A DNA stretch of 64,000 bases from Altererythrobacter sp. (GCA_016793865.1 JAEULJ010000007.1:1-64000); one strand, 5' to 3'; counted from the stretch's first letter, positions 18,262 to 27,096 are shown. Numbers and translations are program-made. The notes: generated by a model not told the origin, from the sequence alone.

Positions 18262-20096
18262 CACACCGGCCCTTGATTGGGAGGCGACGGCGGCGGCGGT
18301 GATGGCCGTGGCGCGACACTCCCCACCTGCTTCCAAAGCGTCGTGCCGGGATCACCCGCGACGAAGCCCGGCTGGCGGGCAGGTCCGCGCCGTGCCACAT
18401 GATCGGCGGTCAGCCTGATCCGCGCGACCGGCAGCCCATCGGGGAACAGCAAGTAGCCCTGATGCTTGGGCAGGCGCAATTCGCTTTCCAGCACGGCGGG
18501 CCGTGTCCTGCGCATCCGGCCCAAAGTAGTGCGGGCCTCGTCGTCGCCCTCCGCCAGCGCGTCGGTCATGGTCTGGATTTCGACCTCACAATCGCCGATG
18601 GTCTGGCTGGCCCATTGCCGGGTTTCGCTGTCGATGGTTTGCAGGAACAGCTTGGTATTGCAGCAACCCAGCATGGATTCCGCGATCTGCGGCCCGTAGC
18701 GGTGCCGCATTTGCCCCAGCGCCTGAAAGGTCAGCACCACGGCGGCCCCGAACTTACGGCCCTCCGGCAACAGCCGCGCCAGATTATCAACGCGGCGCAG
18801 GTCGGCCAGCTCGTCCAGCACGAACCAGATGCGTCGGTCGGGCGACGGCGGTAGGCCCAGCACGGCGCTGGCGGCACATTCCAGCCAGCAGGCGAGCAAG
18901 GGCTTGGACGCCTCGAAATAGTCCTCCTTGCGCGGGACGAATATCCACGGGCGGGCGCCAGTGCGCTTGTCCAGCCCGTGAATGAAATCCCGAAAAGCGA
19001 AGGGCGTCCCGCCGCTGCCGTCCACGCGAAGGAACTGGATCAGGTTCGCCGCCTTAGCGAGCATGAACAGCACGCTGCCGGTGGCCCGGTCGGCATCGTC
19101 GGCGAAGGTCCGCGCCGATGATGTCTCCTTCAACCATTCCTTGAGTTCGTTCTTGGCCATGCTCTGGAAAGCGGCCAGCAGGTTTGGCAGGGTGCCTTTG
19201 CCTTCTCGCCACAAGGCGCGGATCATGTTGGCGACAAGGATGCGGGCCATTTCCAGCCACACGTCATTGTCATGCTGGCCCGTCTCGGTGACGAACTGTT
19301 GCGCGATGCGGTCGGCATCGGCGGGGTGGGCGATCTCGGCGAAAGGCGACCAATAGGCGCAACGGGCATCGAAGGGATTGAGGATCACGTCGCCGCGCTC
19401 GGGCCGGTAATAGTGCGCGATGAACTCGCCGCTGGTGTCATAGACCAAGGCGGATTCGCCCCGCGCCTCGATCCCGTCGAGCAACTGGCGCAAGGCCGTG
19501 GTCTTGCCGCTGCCGGTCGTGCCGATCATCGCCATGTGCCGGGTTTCCAGACGCGACGGGATCGGCACTATGCCGATGGCGAGCGCATGGGCACCCGCTT
19601 CCTTGACGGTCAGCTTGGCAAGCCGCTTCTCGGTCGTGACCTGCGTTCCGGTAATGACGCGATCCCGAAGCGCGCGTTCGCGCCGCCGCGCAACGGCCCC
19701 GCGAAACAGGAACAGGCAAGACAACCATGCGGCGAAGCCAAATGCGCCCCCGCGCTTGGCGTCGGCATAGGCGATCTCGACCGATTGCCGGTAAAGGGGA
19801 TGCGCGATCACGGCGCGAGCTGACCTGCCGGGATAGGTCTGGCCGTCGATACGGACGCGTACCTCGGCATCGGCGAACGTGCCGGAAGCGAGCCATAGCT
19901 TCGCCCTCGCCACGGAGTAGGCGGAAATGGCGTCTATCCGATCCTGACCCAGCATCGCATAGGGCACGGCGACCGCGCCCAGGGCGACCGACGCCAGCAT
20001 CGCCCCAGCCTGCCGCTTGAAGCGGGACCATTGGTTGCCGCGATGTTGACGACGCAAAGCATCGGCATGGATACGGCGATCATGGGATTGCATCAT
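18261..20096 (-). CDS. traD: TraD/VirD4-type conjugative coupling protein
   Basis: A 611-residue coupling protein with two N-terminal membrane segments (about 30-50 and 117-133), Walker A GTTGSGKTT at 192-200 within MAMIGTTGSGKTTALRQL, and Walker B WFVLDELADLRRVDN. Such inner-membrane ATPases deliver the relaxase-DNA complex to the type IV secretion channel. Its ATG overlaps the preceding small gene as ATGA (20093-20096) and its stop overlaps the relaxase start, so the three form one operon. The mating-pair-formation genes it needs are not in this window and must lie to the left if the element is self-transmissible. Confidence 0.9.
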   Translation of the reverse strand: MMQSHDRRIHADALRRQHRGNQWSRFKRQAGAMLASVALGAVAVPYAMLGQDRIDAISAYSVARAKLWLASGTFADAEVRVRIDGQTYPGRSARAVIAHPLYRQSVEIAYADAKRGGAFGFAAWLSCLFLFRGAVARRRERALRDRVITGTQVTTEKRLAKLTVKEAGAHALAIGIVPIPSRLETRHMAMIGTTGSGKTTALRQLLDGIEARGESALVYDTSGEFIAHYYRPERGDVILNPFDARCAYWSPFAEIAHPADADRIAQQFVTETGQHDNDVWLEMARILVANMIRALWREGKGTLPNLLAAFQSMAKNELKEWLKETSSARTFADDADRATGSVLFMLAKAANLIQFLRVDGSGGTPFAFRDFIHGLDKRTGARPWIFVPRKEDYFEASKPLLACWLECAASAVLGLPPSPDRRIWFVLDELADLRRVDNLARLLPEGRKFGAAVVLTFQALGQMRHRYGPQIAESMLGCCNTKLFLQTIDSETRQWASQTIGDCEVEIQTMTDALAEGDDEARTTLGRMRRTRPAVLESELRLPKHQGYLLFPDGLPVARIRLTADHVARRGPARQPGFVAGDPGTTLWKQVGSVAPRPSPPPPSPPNQGPV

Positions 20097-20464
20097 GGCC
20101 GCTTCTCCCGCGAGAGCCGCCGCTGGCGATCATAGGCCGCGTTGATCTCGGCGGTGATGATCTCATCCGTCTTGCGCGCGCCAAGCGCCGCGCTGCGGGC
20201 ATAGCAATAGGCGGCGCAGGCGGTGAACAAGGCCCGGTCCAGCATCCGCTCCACGTCCACAATGCGGGTGCTGACCGATGCAAGTTCGGCGATGATCTCG
20301 CGCGTGTCGATCTGGTTGCCGGTCCCGTGAATGAGGCTCGCAAGGCCCGCGTCCACGACACGGGCGAGCATCGCGTATTCGCTCAATCCGCGCTGCTTGG
20401 CAAAGGCGACAAGGGCGCGCTGCTGCGGCGGGGTGAGCCGCACGGTCTGGGCGCGGGCGCTCAT
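20093..20464 (-). CDS. MobC/TraJ-like accessory mobilisation protein
   Basis: A 123-residue protein with an N-terminal ribbon-helix-helix-like segment (TVRLTPPQQRALVAFAKQ, RGLSEYAMLARVV) followed by a helical part. Small proteins of this sort, encoded just upstream of traD and the relaxase, bind DNA near oriT and assist nicking. The gene overlaps traD by 4 nt, and a candidate oriT hairpin lies about 75-100 nt upstream. The family name is assigned from position and the ribbon-helix-helix-like start rather than from a strong signature. Confidence 0.6.
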   Translation of the reverse strand: MSARAQTVRLTPPQQRALVAFAKQRGLSEYAMLARVVDAGLASLIHGTGNQIDTREIIAELASVSTRIVDVERMLDRALFTACAAYCYARSAALGARKTDEIITAEINAAYDRQRRLSREKRP

Positions 20465-20671
20465 CGCACCGCTCCCGGCGAGATGCTATTAGCCATCGCA
20501 TGAAATGGCGGAATTGCGCTATTTCCTCGCCGCTGCATTTGACGAGATGCTATCAGCATCTCGTCAAACCCGCAGAAAAGCTGGATGCACCCGTGCGTGA
20601 GGTGTGTATCTGAATTGTCGGCTCGATGCGTAGCATCGCAGCCCTGCAACGCTGCCTTCTGGCGCTCCGGC
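20465..20671. other. Candidate oriT region
   Basis: This 207-bp region upstream of the transfer operon contains a perfect 13-bp inverted repeat with a 3-nt loop at 20539-20567 (ttgacgagatgct/agcatctcgtcaa). The 9-mer agatgctat occurs at 20481, in the left arm at 20545, and again at 21571. Position next to the MobC-like, coupling and relaxase genes fits an origin of transfer. An 88-codon frame across it (20461-20727, minus) has no family-like sequence. Confidence 0.45.
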
Positions 20672-21280
20672 TCAAGCATGATCCGGTCCTTTCCGGCAGG
20701 TTTCGCACAAGGCGTTGCCGGGTTCACCGGAACAGCAATTTCCGGCCTCGTCGGGGCTGGTGTCTGGCGTGGCGTCGGCCTCGCGCTGCCCGAAAGCCCA
20801 TGCCAATATCATCGCCTTGGCGGCGGGGTCGGCAACGCTCCGGTCGATTTCCTCGGGGCCTCGGCGATGGCTGCGAAGATCATGTTCGCGGACCCATGCG
20901 AGGGTGGTATCCTCAATCGCTTGCTGCATCCGTTTGTGGAGCGCCTGCGCCTCGAACGGATTGAGATGGGCGGTGACGCCGCTGGTGACGATCAACCCGC
21001 CCAAGGGAAGCCAATGATCGTCCGCCACCTGCCAAGGCCCGTCGATCCGGCAGGTGGAAACATCGCCGCGATAGATGGCGATGGGCGGACGTTGCGCCCG
21101 CCGCCACGGGATCAGGCTATTACGGAACGTGTCGCCGTCCTCGTCGTCGGCAACGATCTTGTCGAGCAAGGGCGTCACATAGCGCGCGGTGCGGGCGTTG
21201 ATATAGGCGCGGTAGGTGATCCTGCGATCACCGCGCAGCAGGTCGGCAAGCCGGTCCACGGCCTTGCGAAAAACAGGCAT
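20672..21280 (-). CDS. Hypothetical element-encoded protein with cysteine-rich tail
   Basis: A 202-residue protein from ATG 21280, which has AAAGGA 6 nt upstream; an ATG at 21304 is possible. I do not recognise a named family. The N-terminus (MPVFRKAVDRLADLLRG) is basic and amphipathic. The last 25 residues contain four cysteines in CCSGEPGNALCETC, a possible metal site. It sits between the AlpA-type gene and the candidate oriT on the same strand as the transfer genes, which suggests a role in transfer or element maintenance; nothing more specific can be said. Confidence 0.65.
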   Translation of the reverse strand: MPVFRKAVDRLADLLRGDRRITYRAYINARTARYVTPLLDKIVADDEDGDTFRNSLIPWRRAQRPPIAIYRGDVSTCRIDGPWQVADDHWLPLGGLIVTSGVTAHLNPFEAQALHKRMQQAIEDTTLAWVREHDLRSHRRGPEEIDRSVADPAAKAMILAWAFGQREADATPDTSPDEAGNCCSGEPGNALCETCRKGPDHA

Positions 21281-21320
21281 GGGGCATCCTTTCGTGAATT
21301 GCACGATTGGGAGGTGCGGG

Positions 21321-21518
21321 TCAGTAGCGGCGGGGCTGGAGGCTGCTCAGCCAATCCTCGACATCGCCCGAACGCCATCGAATCTTGCCTGCGCCTATGT
21401 GGCAAGGGCAGGGGAAGGTGCCATTTCGGGCGCGGCGATAGAGTGTTGTGCGGGATTTGAAGCCGGTGACGTTCAGCACGTCTGTGACGGTCAACAACTG
21501 GTTTCGGTCGGGTGGCAT
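21321..21518 (-). CDS. AlpA-type helix-turn-helix protein (excisionase/regulator)
   Basis: A 65-residue MerR-like winged helix protein with the AlpA/Xis pattern: LLTVTDVLNVTGFKSRTTLY, then RRARNGTFPCP, KIRWRSGDVEDWLSSL. Such proteins act as recombination directionality factors or activators of integrative elements. The length is normal (about 60-75). It lies 40 nt upstream of the unknown 202-aa gene on the same strand. No integrase gene adjoins it in the window. Confidence 0.8.
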   Translation of the reverse strand: MPPDRNQLLTVTDVLNVTGFKSRTTLYRRARNGTFPCPCHIGAGKIRWRSGDVEDWLSSLQPRRY

Positions 21519-21591
21519 GTGGTTGTCCTTGTCATTCGTGGGAATGCAGGACGTGCCGAGCGGAGGCGTCAGATGCTATTCAGTTCCGCAT

Positions 21592-22590
21592 TCACGGAAA
21601 TTCACGCATGGGCAGGTTTCGCAGAAAATCGTTGAAAGGCGGATATATCCCTGCGTGAATTTTCTCTATTCGGCTGACGCCCTTTCCTTCGCCGCGAAGT
21701 ATTTCCTTCTTGCGCTCGAAGGTCATTCCATCGAGGTCAGGACGTCGCAGCGCGATGACGATCTGGAGAGCTTCGCGAAAAGCGTGGGCCTGTGCGCTCG
21801 GTTGGTCGGAATGTGACAATAGCCATGCGATACGTCGGTCGAAGATGTCTTGGTCTGCTGTGTCCAGCAATGTTCTTGATGTGACCAGCATCGGGGCAAC
21901 GCGACTGCCAAGTTTGATCCACAAGGCGCTCATCGGAACGGGACGGTGAGGGATGCAACGCCAAAGGTCTTGCTCGCGGCTGAGAATGAGAAGCGCACCG
22001 TGATCCGCTAGGAAAGCGCGAAGCGCATTTTTGCCTAAGGGTTTGACGGTTCCATCCGGTCGTCGCTCTGCACATGGAATGTCGCCGCTCGCGATCAGGT
22101 TTCGGAAATCGTCAAGCGCCCGCAAATTGCGCTCAAGCGCCTCGTCCGGTTGGGTGACAATCTCATCAATATCCAGTTCGTCGCGCACCTTGGTGCGGAA
22201 GTGGGCCAATATGAACGCCGTGCCGCCGCCCAAAAGGAGGCCCAAACCGAAGCCTGTCTTGATGGGGTCGGGGGCGATGATAAGGACTATGCCAATCCCC
22301 ACGATCAGCACCGATGCCAATCGCACGAAGTCGAGCCACCAGCGACGCTTGCGCCCGCGTCTCGCTGTCGATGCCATCGCGTCAAGCACGTCCGCCGGAA
22401 TAATGGCTTGCAGGGGCGTTTCTGGCGGTTGTTTCAGAAACGCGATGAAGCCGTCCCGAATCTTGGCGAACTCGGCGGGGCGAAGAGGCGGTTGCTCTTG
22501 CATCTGGGACCACGGGTTAGGGGCAACAGTCGCCGCCTTCAATTCCGAACAGTCCCGATCCGCGTCCGATTCCGGCGCGCCGGGTTCCAT
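21592..22590 (-). CDS. Hypothetical inner-membrane protein at the element end
   Basis: A 332-residue protein with no family I can name. An acidic N-terminus of about 75 residues is followed by a basic stretch (RRGRKRRWW) and two adjacent membrane segments (LASVLIVGIGIVLIIA and GFGLGLLLGGGTAFILA, about 90-130). A soluble C-terminal domain of about 200 residues ends in PPFNDFLRNLPM. Its base composition is less GC-rich than the core genes to the right. It is the last gene before the tRNA-Pro gene, about 110 nt away, so it is probably the outermost cargo gene of the integrated element. Confidence 0.7.
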   Translation of the reverse strand: MEPGAPESDADRDCSELKAATVAPNPWSQMQEQPPLRPAEFAKIRDGFIAFLKQPPETPLQAIIPADVLDAMASTARRGRKRRWWLDFVRLASVLIVGIGIVLIIAPDPIKTGFGLGLLLGGGTAFILAHFRTKVRDELDIDEIVTQPDEALERNLRALDDFRNLIASGDIPCAERRPDGTVKPLGKNALRAFLADHGALLILSREQDLWRCIPHRPVPMSALWIKLGSRVAPMLVTSRTLLDTADQDIFDRRIAWLLSHSDQPSAQAHAFREALQIVIALRRPDLDGMTFERKKEILRGEGKGVSRIEKIHAGIYPPFNDFLRNLPMREFP

Positions 22591-22618
22591 CGCGTGGCAA
22601 AAATCTTTCGATTATTTG

Positions 22619-22651
22619 CACCACCAGCGCACCACCAGCGCACCACCAGCG
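22619..22651. repeat. Three tandem copies of an 11-bp repeat
   Basis: caccaccagcg occurs three times head to tail (22619-22629, 22630-22640, 22641-22651), about 50 nt from the tRNA-Pro 3' end. Short direct repeats beside an attachment site can be arm-type binding sites for integrase or excisionase; slippage of simple sequence is the alternative. Confidence 0.75.
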
Positions 22652-22702
22652 CAGATTTGGCCCCTGTGAGGGGTGGAAATATCAGCTAAGTCTTTGAAAA
22701 AC

Positions 22703-22779
22703 TGGTCGGGACGAGAGGATTCGAACCTCCGACCCCCACACCCCCAGTGTGATGCGCTACCAGGCTGCGCTACGTCCCG
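22703..22779 (-). tRNA. tRNA-Pro (anticodon GGG)
   Basis: The reverse complement folds as a cloverleaf of 77 nt: acceptor CGGGACG pairs with CGTCCCG, the anticodon loop CTGGGGG is closed by TCACA/TGTGG, the T loop is GTTCGAATC, and the 3' CCA is encoded (tgg at 22703-22705). The anticodon is GGG, reading CCC and CCU. The 3' end faces the integrated element, the usual orientation for tyrosine-recombinase attachment sites. Confidence 0.95.
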
Positions 22780-23045
22780 ATCAGTGGAGGGCGCGCCTAT
22801 AGGTGCGGGGGCGCGGCATGGCAAGCGGATTGGGCGGAGCGCCGAGCCGCTCCGGGGCGCGGGCGCGACTGGGTGCGCGGCGGGCCTTGCACGCGGCCGG
22901 CTGAACGCCATATCGCCACCGCCTGGCGCGTTGCGATGGCTCCGCATTGCTGCTAGGCGCGCCGCACTTCGTGGCCGCTGGCGCGCGCATCGCGCCTGCC
23001 GGCCACGAGACGACACTTGGCTTTTTCCGACAGGTTCCGCTCCCC
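22780..23045. other. Intergenic region between tRNA-Pro and yajC
   Basis: 266 bp of GC-rich sequence with no supported gene. It should hold the tRNA promoter on the minus strand and the yajC-secDF promoter on the plus strand. A frame opening at 22947 continues into yajC, but its first 33 residues do not resemble YajC proteins. Confidence 0.5.
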
Positions 23046-23381
23046 ATGCTGACAATTCTCGCCGCATCCGCTGGCGCCGCTTCAGAAGCTCCGCCCGCCT
23101 GGATGGGGTGGTTGCCCATCGTGGGCATGATCGCGATCTTCTGGTTCCTCATCATCCGCCCGCAGATGCGCCAGCAGAAGGCGCATCAGACCAAGGTCGC
23201 CGGGCTCAAGCGCGGGGACGAGGTCGTCACCGCTGGCGGCGTGGTCGGCAAGGTGACCAAGGTGGAGGATGTCTATGCCGAGCTCGAGATCGCCAAGGGC
23301 GTGCGCGTGCGGGTGGTCAAGGGCACCATTGGCGATGTGATCGCGCCAGGCGCTGGCGGCACCGCTCCGGCCAACGACTGA
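23046..23381 (+). CDS. yajC: Preprotein translocase subunit YajC
   Basis: A 111-residue protein with one membrane segment (WLPIVGMIAIFWFLIIRP), then the YajC hallmark RPQMRQQKAHQTKVAGLKRG and DEVVTAGGVVGKVTKV. YajC associates with SecDF at the inner membrane and supports protein export. ATG 23046 was chosen because the residues encoded upstream do not match the family. It is followed by secD after 20 nt and then secF, the standard operon. Confidence 0.93.
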   Translation: MLTILAASAGAASEAPPAWMGWLPIVGMIAIFWFLIIRPQMRQQKAHQTKVAGLKRGDEVVTAGGVVGKVTKVEDVYAELEIAKGVRVRVVKGTIGDVIAPGAGGTAPAND

Positions 23382-23401
23382 GCGAAGGGTAAACGGTCGC
23401 G

Positions 23402-25006
23402 ATGCTCGATTTTCCCGCCTGGAAGAGGGCATGGCTGTGGTTCATCACCGCGGCCTGCGCGCTGGCCGCGCTGCCCTCGCTGGTCGCGCTCACAGGCGCG
23501 CGCTGGCCCTCCGTTCTGCCCAGTCCGATGGTCAATCTGGGTCTCGACCTGGCCGGCGGCAGCCACATCCTGCTCGAAGCCGATTCCCGCCAGGTCGGCC
23601 AGCAGCGGCTGGAGACGATGGAGGAATCGGTCCGCAGCGTGACCCGGCTGGCCAGCCCGCGCATCCAGATCGGCGATATCTCCACGCGGGGCGGTCGCCT
23701 GTCGTTCATGCTCGCGAACCCGGCCGATATCGACCGCACGCGCGAGGCGCTGCTGCCGCTCATCAACGGCACCGGGCTCCAGCGCGACTGGACCCTGTCG
23801 GTGGTCGACGGCACCCGCTTCGTGCTGACGCCCACCCGCTCGGGCATCGACCAGGCGGTCAAGGATGCGATGAACACCGCCACGGAGGTGGTGAGGAAGC
23901 GCATCGACGCCCTCGGCACCCGCGAGCCGACGATCATCCGCCAAGGGGACACGCGCATCGTGGTCCAGGTGCCAGGCCTCCAGGATCCGACCGCGCTCAA
24001 GGCGTTGCTTGGCCAGACCGCCAAGCTGGAGTTCAAGCTCGTCGATCAGAGCGCCCTGCCGAGCGACGTGGCGCAGGGCATCGCGCCTCCGGGCACGCAG
24101 ATCTTTCCCTTCGCGGAAGGCTCGCCCCAGCAGGGCCAGAGCCTGGCGGTCCGCCGCCTGGGCGGTATCCGCGGTGACAGCCTCACCAATGCGACCGCCA
24201 GCGTGAATCCGCAGACGAACGAACCCCTCGTCAACATTCAGTTCGACCAGACGGGCGGGCAACGCTTCGCCGACTTGACGACCAAGAACGTCAACAAGCC
24301 CTTCGCGATCATCCTAGATGGAAAGGTGCTGTCCGCACCCAACATCAACGAGCCGATCCTGGGCGGTTCGGCGCAGATTTCCGGCAGCTTCACGGCGGCA
24401 AGCGCAAACAGCCTTGCTATCGCGCTGCGTTCGGGCGCGCTGCCGGTCGACCTGACCGTGATCGAGGAACGCACGGTCGGGCCGGACCTCGGCGCGGATT
24501 CGATCGAGAAGGGCGGTATCGCGCTGGGCGTGGGCCTGGGCCTGCTGATGATCTTCATGATCGTGACCTACGGCCGGTTCGGCATCTACACCTGCGCCGC
24601 GCTGCTCATCAACGTGGCGATGATCCTGGGGGTCATGGCGTGGCTGGGCGGGGCTGCGGCGCTGACCCTGCCGGGTATCGCGGGGCTGGTGTTGACGGTG
24701 GGCGCCGCGGTGGATGCCAACGTGCTCATCAACGAGCGCATCCGCGAGGAGCGCGCGCGTGGGCGCCGCGTGGTGCAGGCGGTGGAGGCGGGCTACAAGG
24801 AAGCCAGCCGCGCCATCTTCGATGCGAACATCACCAACACCATCGCCGCCATCATCATGTTCATGTTCGGCAGCGGGCCGATCCGCGGCTTCGCGGTGGT
24901 GCTGCTGATCGGCATCATCACCTCGGTCTTCACCGCCGTGACGCTGACCCGGATGTGGGTGGCGGGCTGGCTGCGGCGCGCCCGCCCCGCCGATATCGTG
25001 TTGTAG
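23402..25006 (+). CDS. secD: Protein translocase subunit SecD
   Basis: A 534-residue inner-membrane protein with an N-terminal membrane helix, the SecD motif LGLDLAGGSHILLEAD, a large periplasmic domain and a C-terminal block of five membrane helices including VLTVGAAVDANVLINERIREE. SecD and SecF use the proton gradient to help complete export through SecYEG. It lies between yajC (20 nt) and secF (10 nt) in one operon. Length fits the short alphaproteobacterial form. Confidence 0.95.
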   Translation: MLDFPAWKRAWLWFITAACALAALPSLVALTGARWPSVLPSPMVNLGLDLAGGSHILLEADSRQVGQQRLETMEESVRSVTRLASPRIQIGDISTRGGRLSFMLANPADIDRTREALLPLINGTGLQRDWTLSVVDGTRFVLTPTRSGIDQAVKDAMNTATEVVRKRIDALGTREPTIIRQGDTRIVVQVPGLQDPTALKALLGQTAKLEFKLVDQSALPSDVAQGIAPPGTQIFPFAEGSPQQGQSLAVRRLGGIRGDSLTNATASVNPQTNEPLVNIQFDQTGGQRFADLTTKNVNKPFAIILDGKVLSAPNINEPILGGSAQISGSFTAASANSLAIALRSGALPVDLTVIEERTVGPDLGADSIEKGGIALGVGLGLLMIFMIVTYGRFGIYTCAALLINVAMILGVMAWLGGAAALTLPGIAGLVLTVGAAVDANVLINERIREERARGRRVVQAVEAGYKEASRAIFDANITNTIAAIIMFMFGSGPIRGFAVVLLIGIITSVFTAVTLTRMWVAGWLRRARPADIVL

Positions 25007-25016
25007 GGTCGGTCTC

Positions 25017-25994
25017 ATGAAACTTCTCAAGCTCATCCCCGACAACACCAACATCCGCTTCCTGCGCTGGCGGGTGCCGTTCTACTCGGTCAGCATCCTG
25101 CTGATCGCCGCGTCGGTCGCCCTGCTGTTCACCAAGGGCCTCAACCTGGGCGTGGATTTCGTCGGCGGGCAGATGATCCGCATGACCTTCGTGGGCCAGC
25201 AGGAAGCGCCGCTGGCGGACCTGCGCGACCGGATCGACGGGCTCGGCTATGGCGAACCCATCATCCAGCAGTTCGGCCAACCAAACGCGATCTCGGTGCG
25301 GATGCGTTTGCCGGAGGAAGGCGCCCAGCGTGCCGCCATAGCGGAGCGCATGACCACGCAGATCACCGCCACGGTGCGCCAGGCCTATCCCGAGGTGCGC
25401 ATCGATGGCGTCGATTCGGTGTCCGGCAAGGTCTCGGACGAGCTGTTCCGTGACGGAATGCTGGCGCTGGTGCTCGCCGCGATCGGCATCTCCATCTACA
25501 TCTGGTGGCGTTTTGAATGGCAATTCGGCGTAGGCGCGCTGTTCGCGCTGGTGCACGATGTCACGCTGACGCTGGGCCTGTTCTCGCTCACCCAGATGGA
25601 GTTCGACCTGAACATCGTCGCCGCGCTGCTGACGCTGATCGGCTATTCGCTCAACGACAATATCGTGATCTACGATCGCGTGCGCGAAAACATGATGAAA
25701 TACCGCAAGATGCCGATGGCCGAGCTGCTCGACCTGTCGGTGAACGAGACGCTGAGCCGCACTGTCGTGACCTCGACCTCGCTGCTCATCACCCTCGTTG
25801 CGCTGCTGGTCCTCGGGCCGAATGTGATCTTCGGCTTCACCGCTGCGATCACCATGGGCATCTTCGTGGGCACCTACAGCTCGATTTACATGGCGACGCC
25901 GATCCTGATCTGGCTGGGCGTGAAGTCCGACAGCTTCGTGCCCATCGAAAGTGCGGCCGATCGGCAGGAGCGGATCGCACGCGAAGGGGCATAG
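25017..25994 (+). CDS. secF: Protein translocase subunit SecF
   Basis: A 325-residue protein with six predicted membrane helices. It has the SecF motifs GLNLGVDFVGGQMI near the N-terminus and LIGYSLNDNIVIYDRVREN in the membrane domain, the region that forms the proton path with SecD. It begins 10 nt after secD and ends about 30 nt before the next gene, a YdjM-like protein, which may be co-transcribed. Confidence 0.95.
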   Translation: MKLLKLIPDNTNIRFLRWRVPFYSVSILLIAASVALLFTKGLNLGVDFVGGQMIRMTFVGQQEAPLADLRDRIDGLGYGEPIIQQFGQPNAISVRMRLPEEGAQRAAIAERMTTQITATVRQAYPEVRIDGVDSVSGKVSDELFRDGMLALVLAAIGISIYIWWRFEWQFGVGALFALVHDVTLTLGLFSLTQMEFDLNIVAALLTLIGYSLNDNIVIYDRVRENMMKYRKMPMAELLDLSVNETLSRTVVTSTSLLITLVALLVLGPNVIFGFTAAITMGIFVGTYSSIYMATPILIWLGVKSDSFVPIESAADRQERIAREGA

Positions 25995-26024
25995 CGCACC
26001 GCCCGACAAGGAGAGGTTGGGACG

Positions 26025-27008
26025 ATGGACAACCTGACACACAGCCTTGTCGGCGCGCTGCTCGGCCAGGCGGGGCTCAAGCGGAAGACCGGCCTCGCGA
26101 TGCCCGCGCTGATTATCGGCGCGAACCTGCCCGATGTCGATGCCACTTCCCTGCTGTGGCTTGAGGGCGTCCAGCATCTCGCCTTTCGCCGCGGCATCAC
26201 TCACGGGCCGATCGCCTGGGTGCTGCTGCCGCTGATCCTGGCGGGCGCGTTGTGGTGGTGGGACCGCTGGCAAGGGCGACGCGGCACCCGGCCGGAGAAG
26301 CGCCTGCCGGTGCGCTTCGGCTGGCTCTACGGCCTCGCCTTGCTCGCCACGCTGACGCACCCGGCGCTCGACTGGCTTAACGTGTATGGCATCCGGCTGC
26401 TGGAGCCCTTCAGCAGCCGCTGGTTCTACGGCGATGTGCTGTTCATCATCGACGTGTGGATGTGGGCGCTGCTGGGTTTCGCAACATGGTTCTCGCTGCG
26501 GCGCGAGAAGCGGGGTGGCAACTGGATGCGCCCGGCGCGGATCGCGGGCGCGGTTGGGCTTGCTTATGTAGGGATGAGCGCGGCGCTGTCTAAACTCGCA
26601 GCGGACGGGAACCTTTCTCAATCGCCTTACCGAAATGGTGTGATCGCCAGTCCCGTGCCGTTGAATCCACTCAAGCGCGAGCTCTTGGTGCGAGACTTAA
26701 GGGGATATTGGTGGGCTGCGAACTGGTCACTTTTTGGCGATCACCGTCCTACGATCTCGCAGATAGGCCAGCAGTGCGCGAATGGTATCGTGATTGCTGT
26801 GGGCAATACTGAGGTTGATGCCTTCCTCTTCTGGTCGCGCGCGCGGATGGCGGAACGCGCGCCTGATGGCTCGGTGCTGATCCGCGACGCACGGTTCTAC
26901 GATCCGAGGGCGCGGGACCGGTTCACAGTAGCCCTGAAAGATGTGCGCTGCGAGCCCATCAACTCCCCTCCCTTGAGGGAGGGGTTGGGGGAGGGTGTTC
27001 GACGGTGA
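26025..27008 (+). CDS. YdjM-like integral membrane metal-dependent hydrolase
   Basis: A 327-residue protein starting MDNLTHSLVGALLGQAGL, with NLPDVDA and RRGITHGPIAW, the metal-ligand pattern of the YdjM (LexA-regulated putative hydrolase) family, and several membrane segments up to about residue 195. The substrate is unknown. The C-terminal part (about 190-270) is noticeably less GC-rich than the rest. The last ten or so residues (SPPLREGLGEGVRR) are encoded by a GC-rich palindromic repeat, so the natural C-terminus was probably overwritten. An ATG with AGGAGAGG upstream supports the start. Confidence 0.85.
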   Translation: MDNLTHSLVGALLGQAGLKRKTGLAMPALIIGANLPDVDATSLLWLEGVQHLAFRRGITHGPIAWVLLPLILAGALWWWDRWQGRRGTRPEKRLPVRFGWLYGLALLATLTHPALDWLNVYGIRLLEPFSSRWFYGDVLFIIDVWMWALLGFATWFSLRREKRGGNWMRPARIAGAVGLAYVGMSAALSKLAADGNLSQSPYRNGVIASPVPLNPLKRELLVRDLRGYWWAANWSLFGDHRPTISQIGQQCANGIVIAVGNTEVDAFLFWSRARMAERAPDGSVLIRDARFYDPRARDRFTVALKDVRCEPINSPPLREGLGEGVRR

Positions 27009-27094
27009 TGGCGAGCGCCGCGAACCCCTCTCCAAGCTCCGCTAGCTCCTTGCGGAGCAAGCTGCGCTATCCTCTCCCCGCACGGGGAGAGGGA
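26961..27094. repeat. GC-rich palindromic repeat cluster, copy 1
   Basis: Hairpins cccctccc/gggagggg at 26965-26984, gctccgc/gcggagc at 27036-27058, and cctctcccc/ggggagagg at 27071-27092. The first is inside the end of the YdjM-like gene. The last ends 4 nt before the first conserved codon of photolyase and supplies a purine-rich GGGGAGAGGGAAG that looks like a ribosome binding site. Similar units occur at 49678-49810, 49997-50131 and 50773-50806. Confidence 0.7.
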
Positions 27095-27096
27095 AG

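Noticed and set aside
16720..18276. 518-codon plus-strand frame opposite the relaxase
   Set aside because: Shadow of the MobF gene, whose tyrosine, histidine and Walker motifs are all on the minus strand.
20461..20727. 88-codon minus-strand frame over the candidate oriT
   Set aside because: Overlaps the end of the 202-aa gene and the hairpin, and has no family-like sequence or convincing ribosome binding site.
22619..22651. CRISPR-like repeat
   Set aside because: Three 11-bp units without spacers and no cas genes; this is a short tandem repeat.
24930..26621. 563-codon minus-strand frame opposite secF and the YdjM-like gene
   Set aside because: Rich in arginine, histidine and glutamine, as expected from reading a GC-rich gene backwards; secF and the YdjM-like gene are certain on the plus strand.
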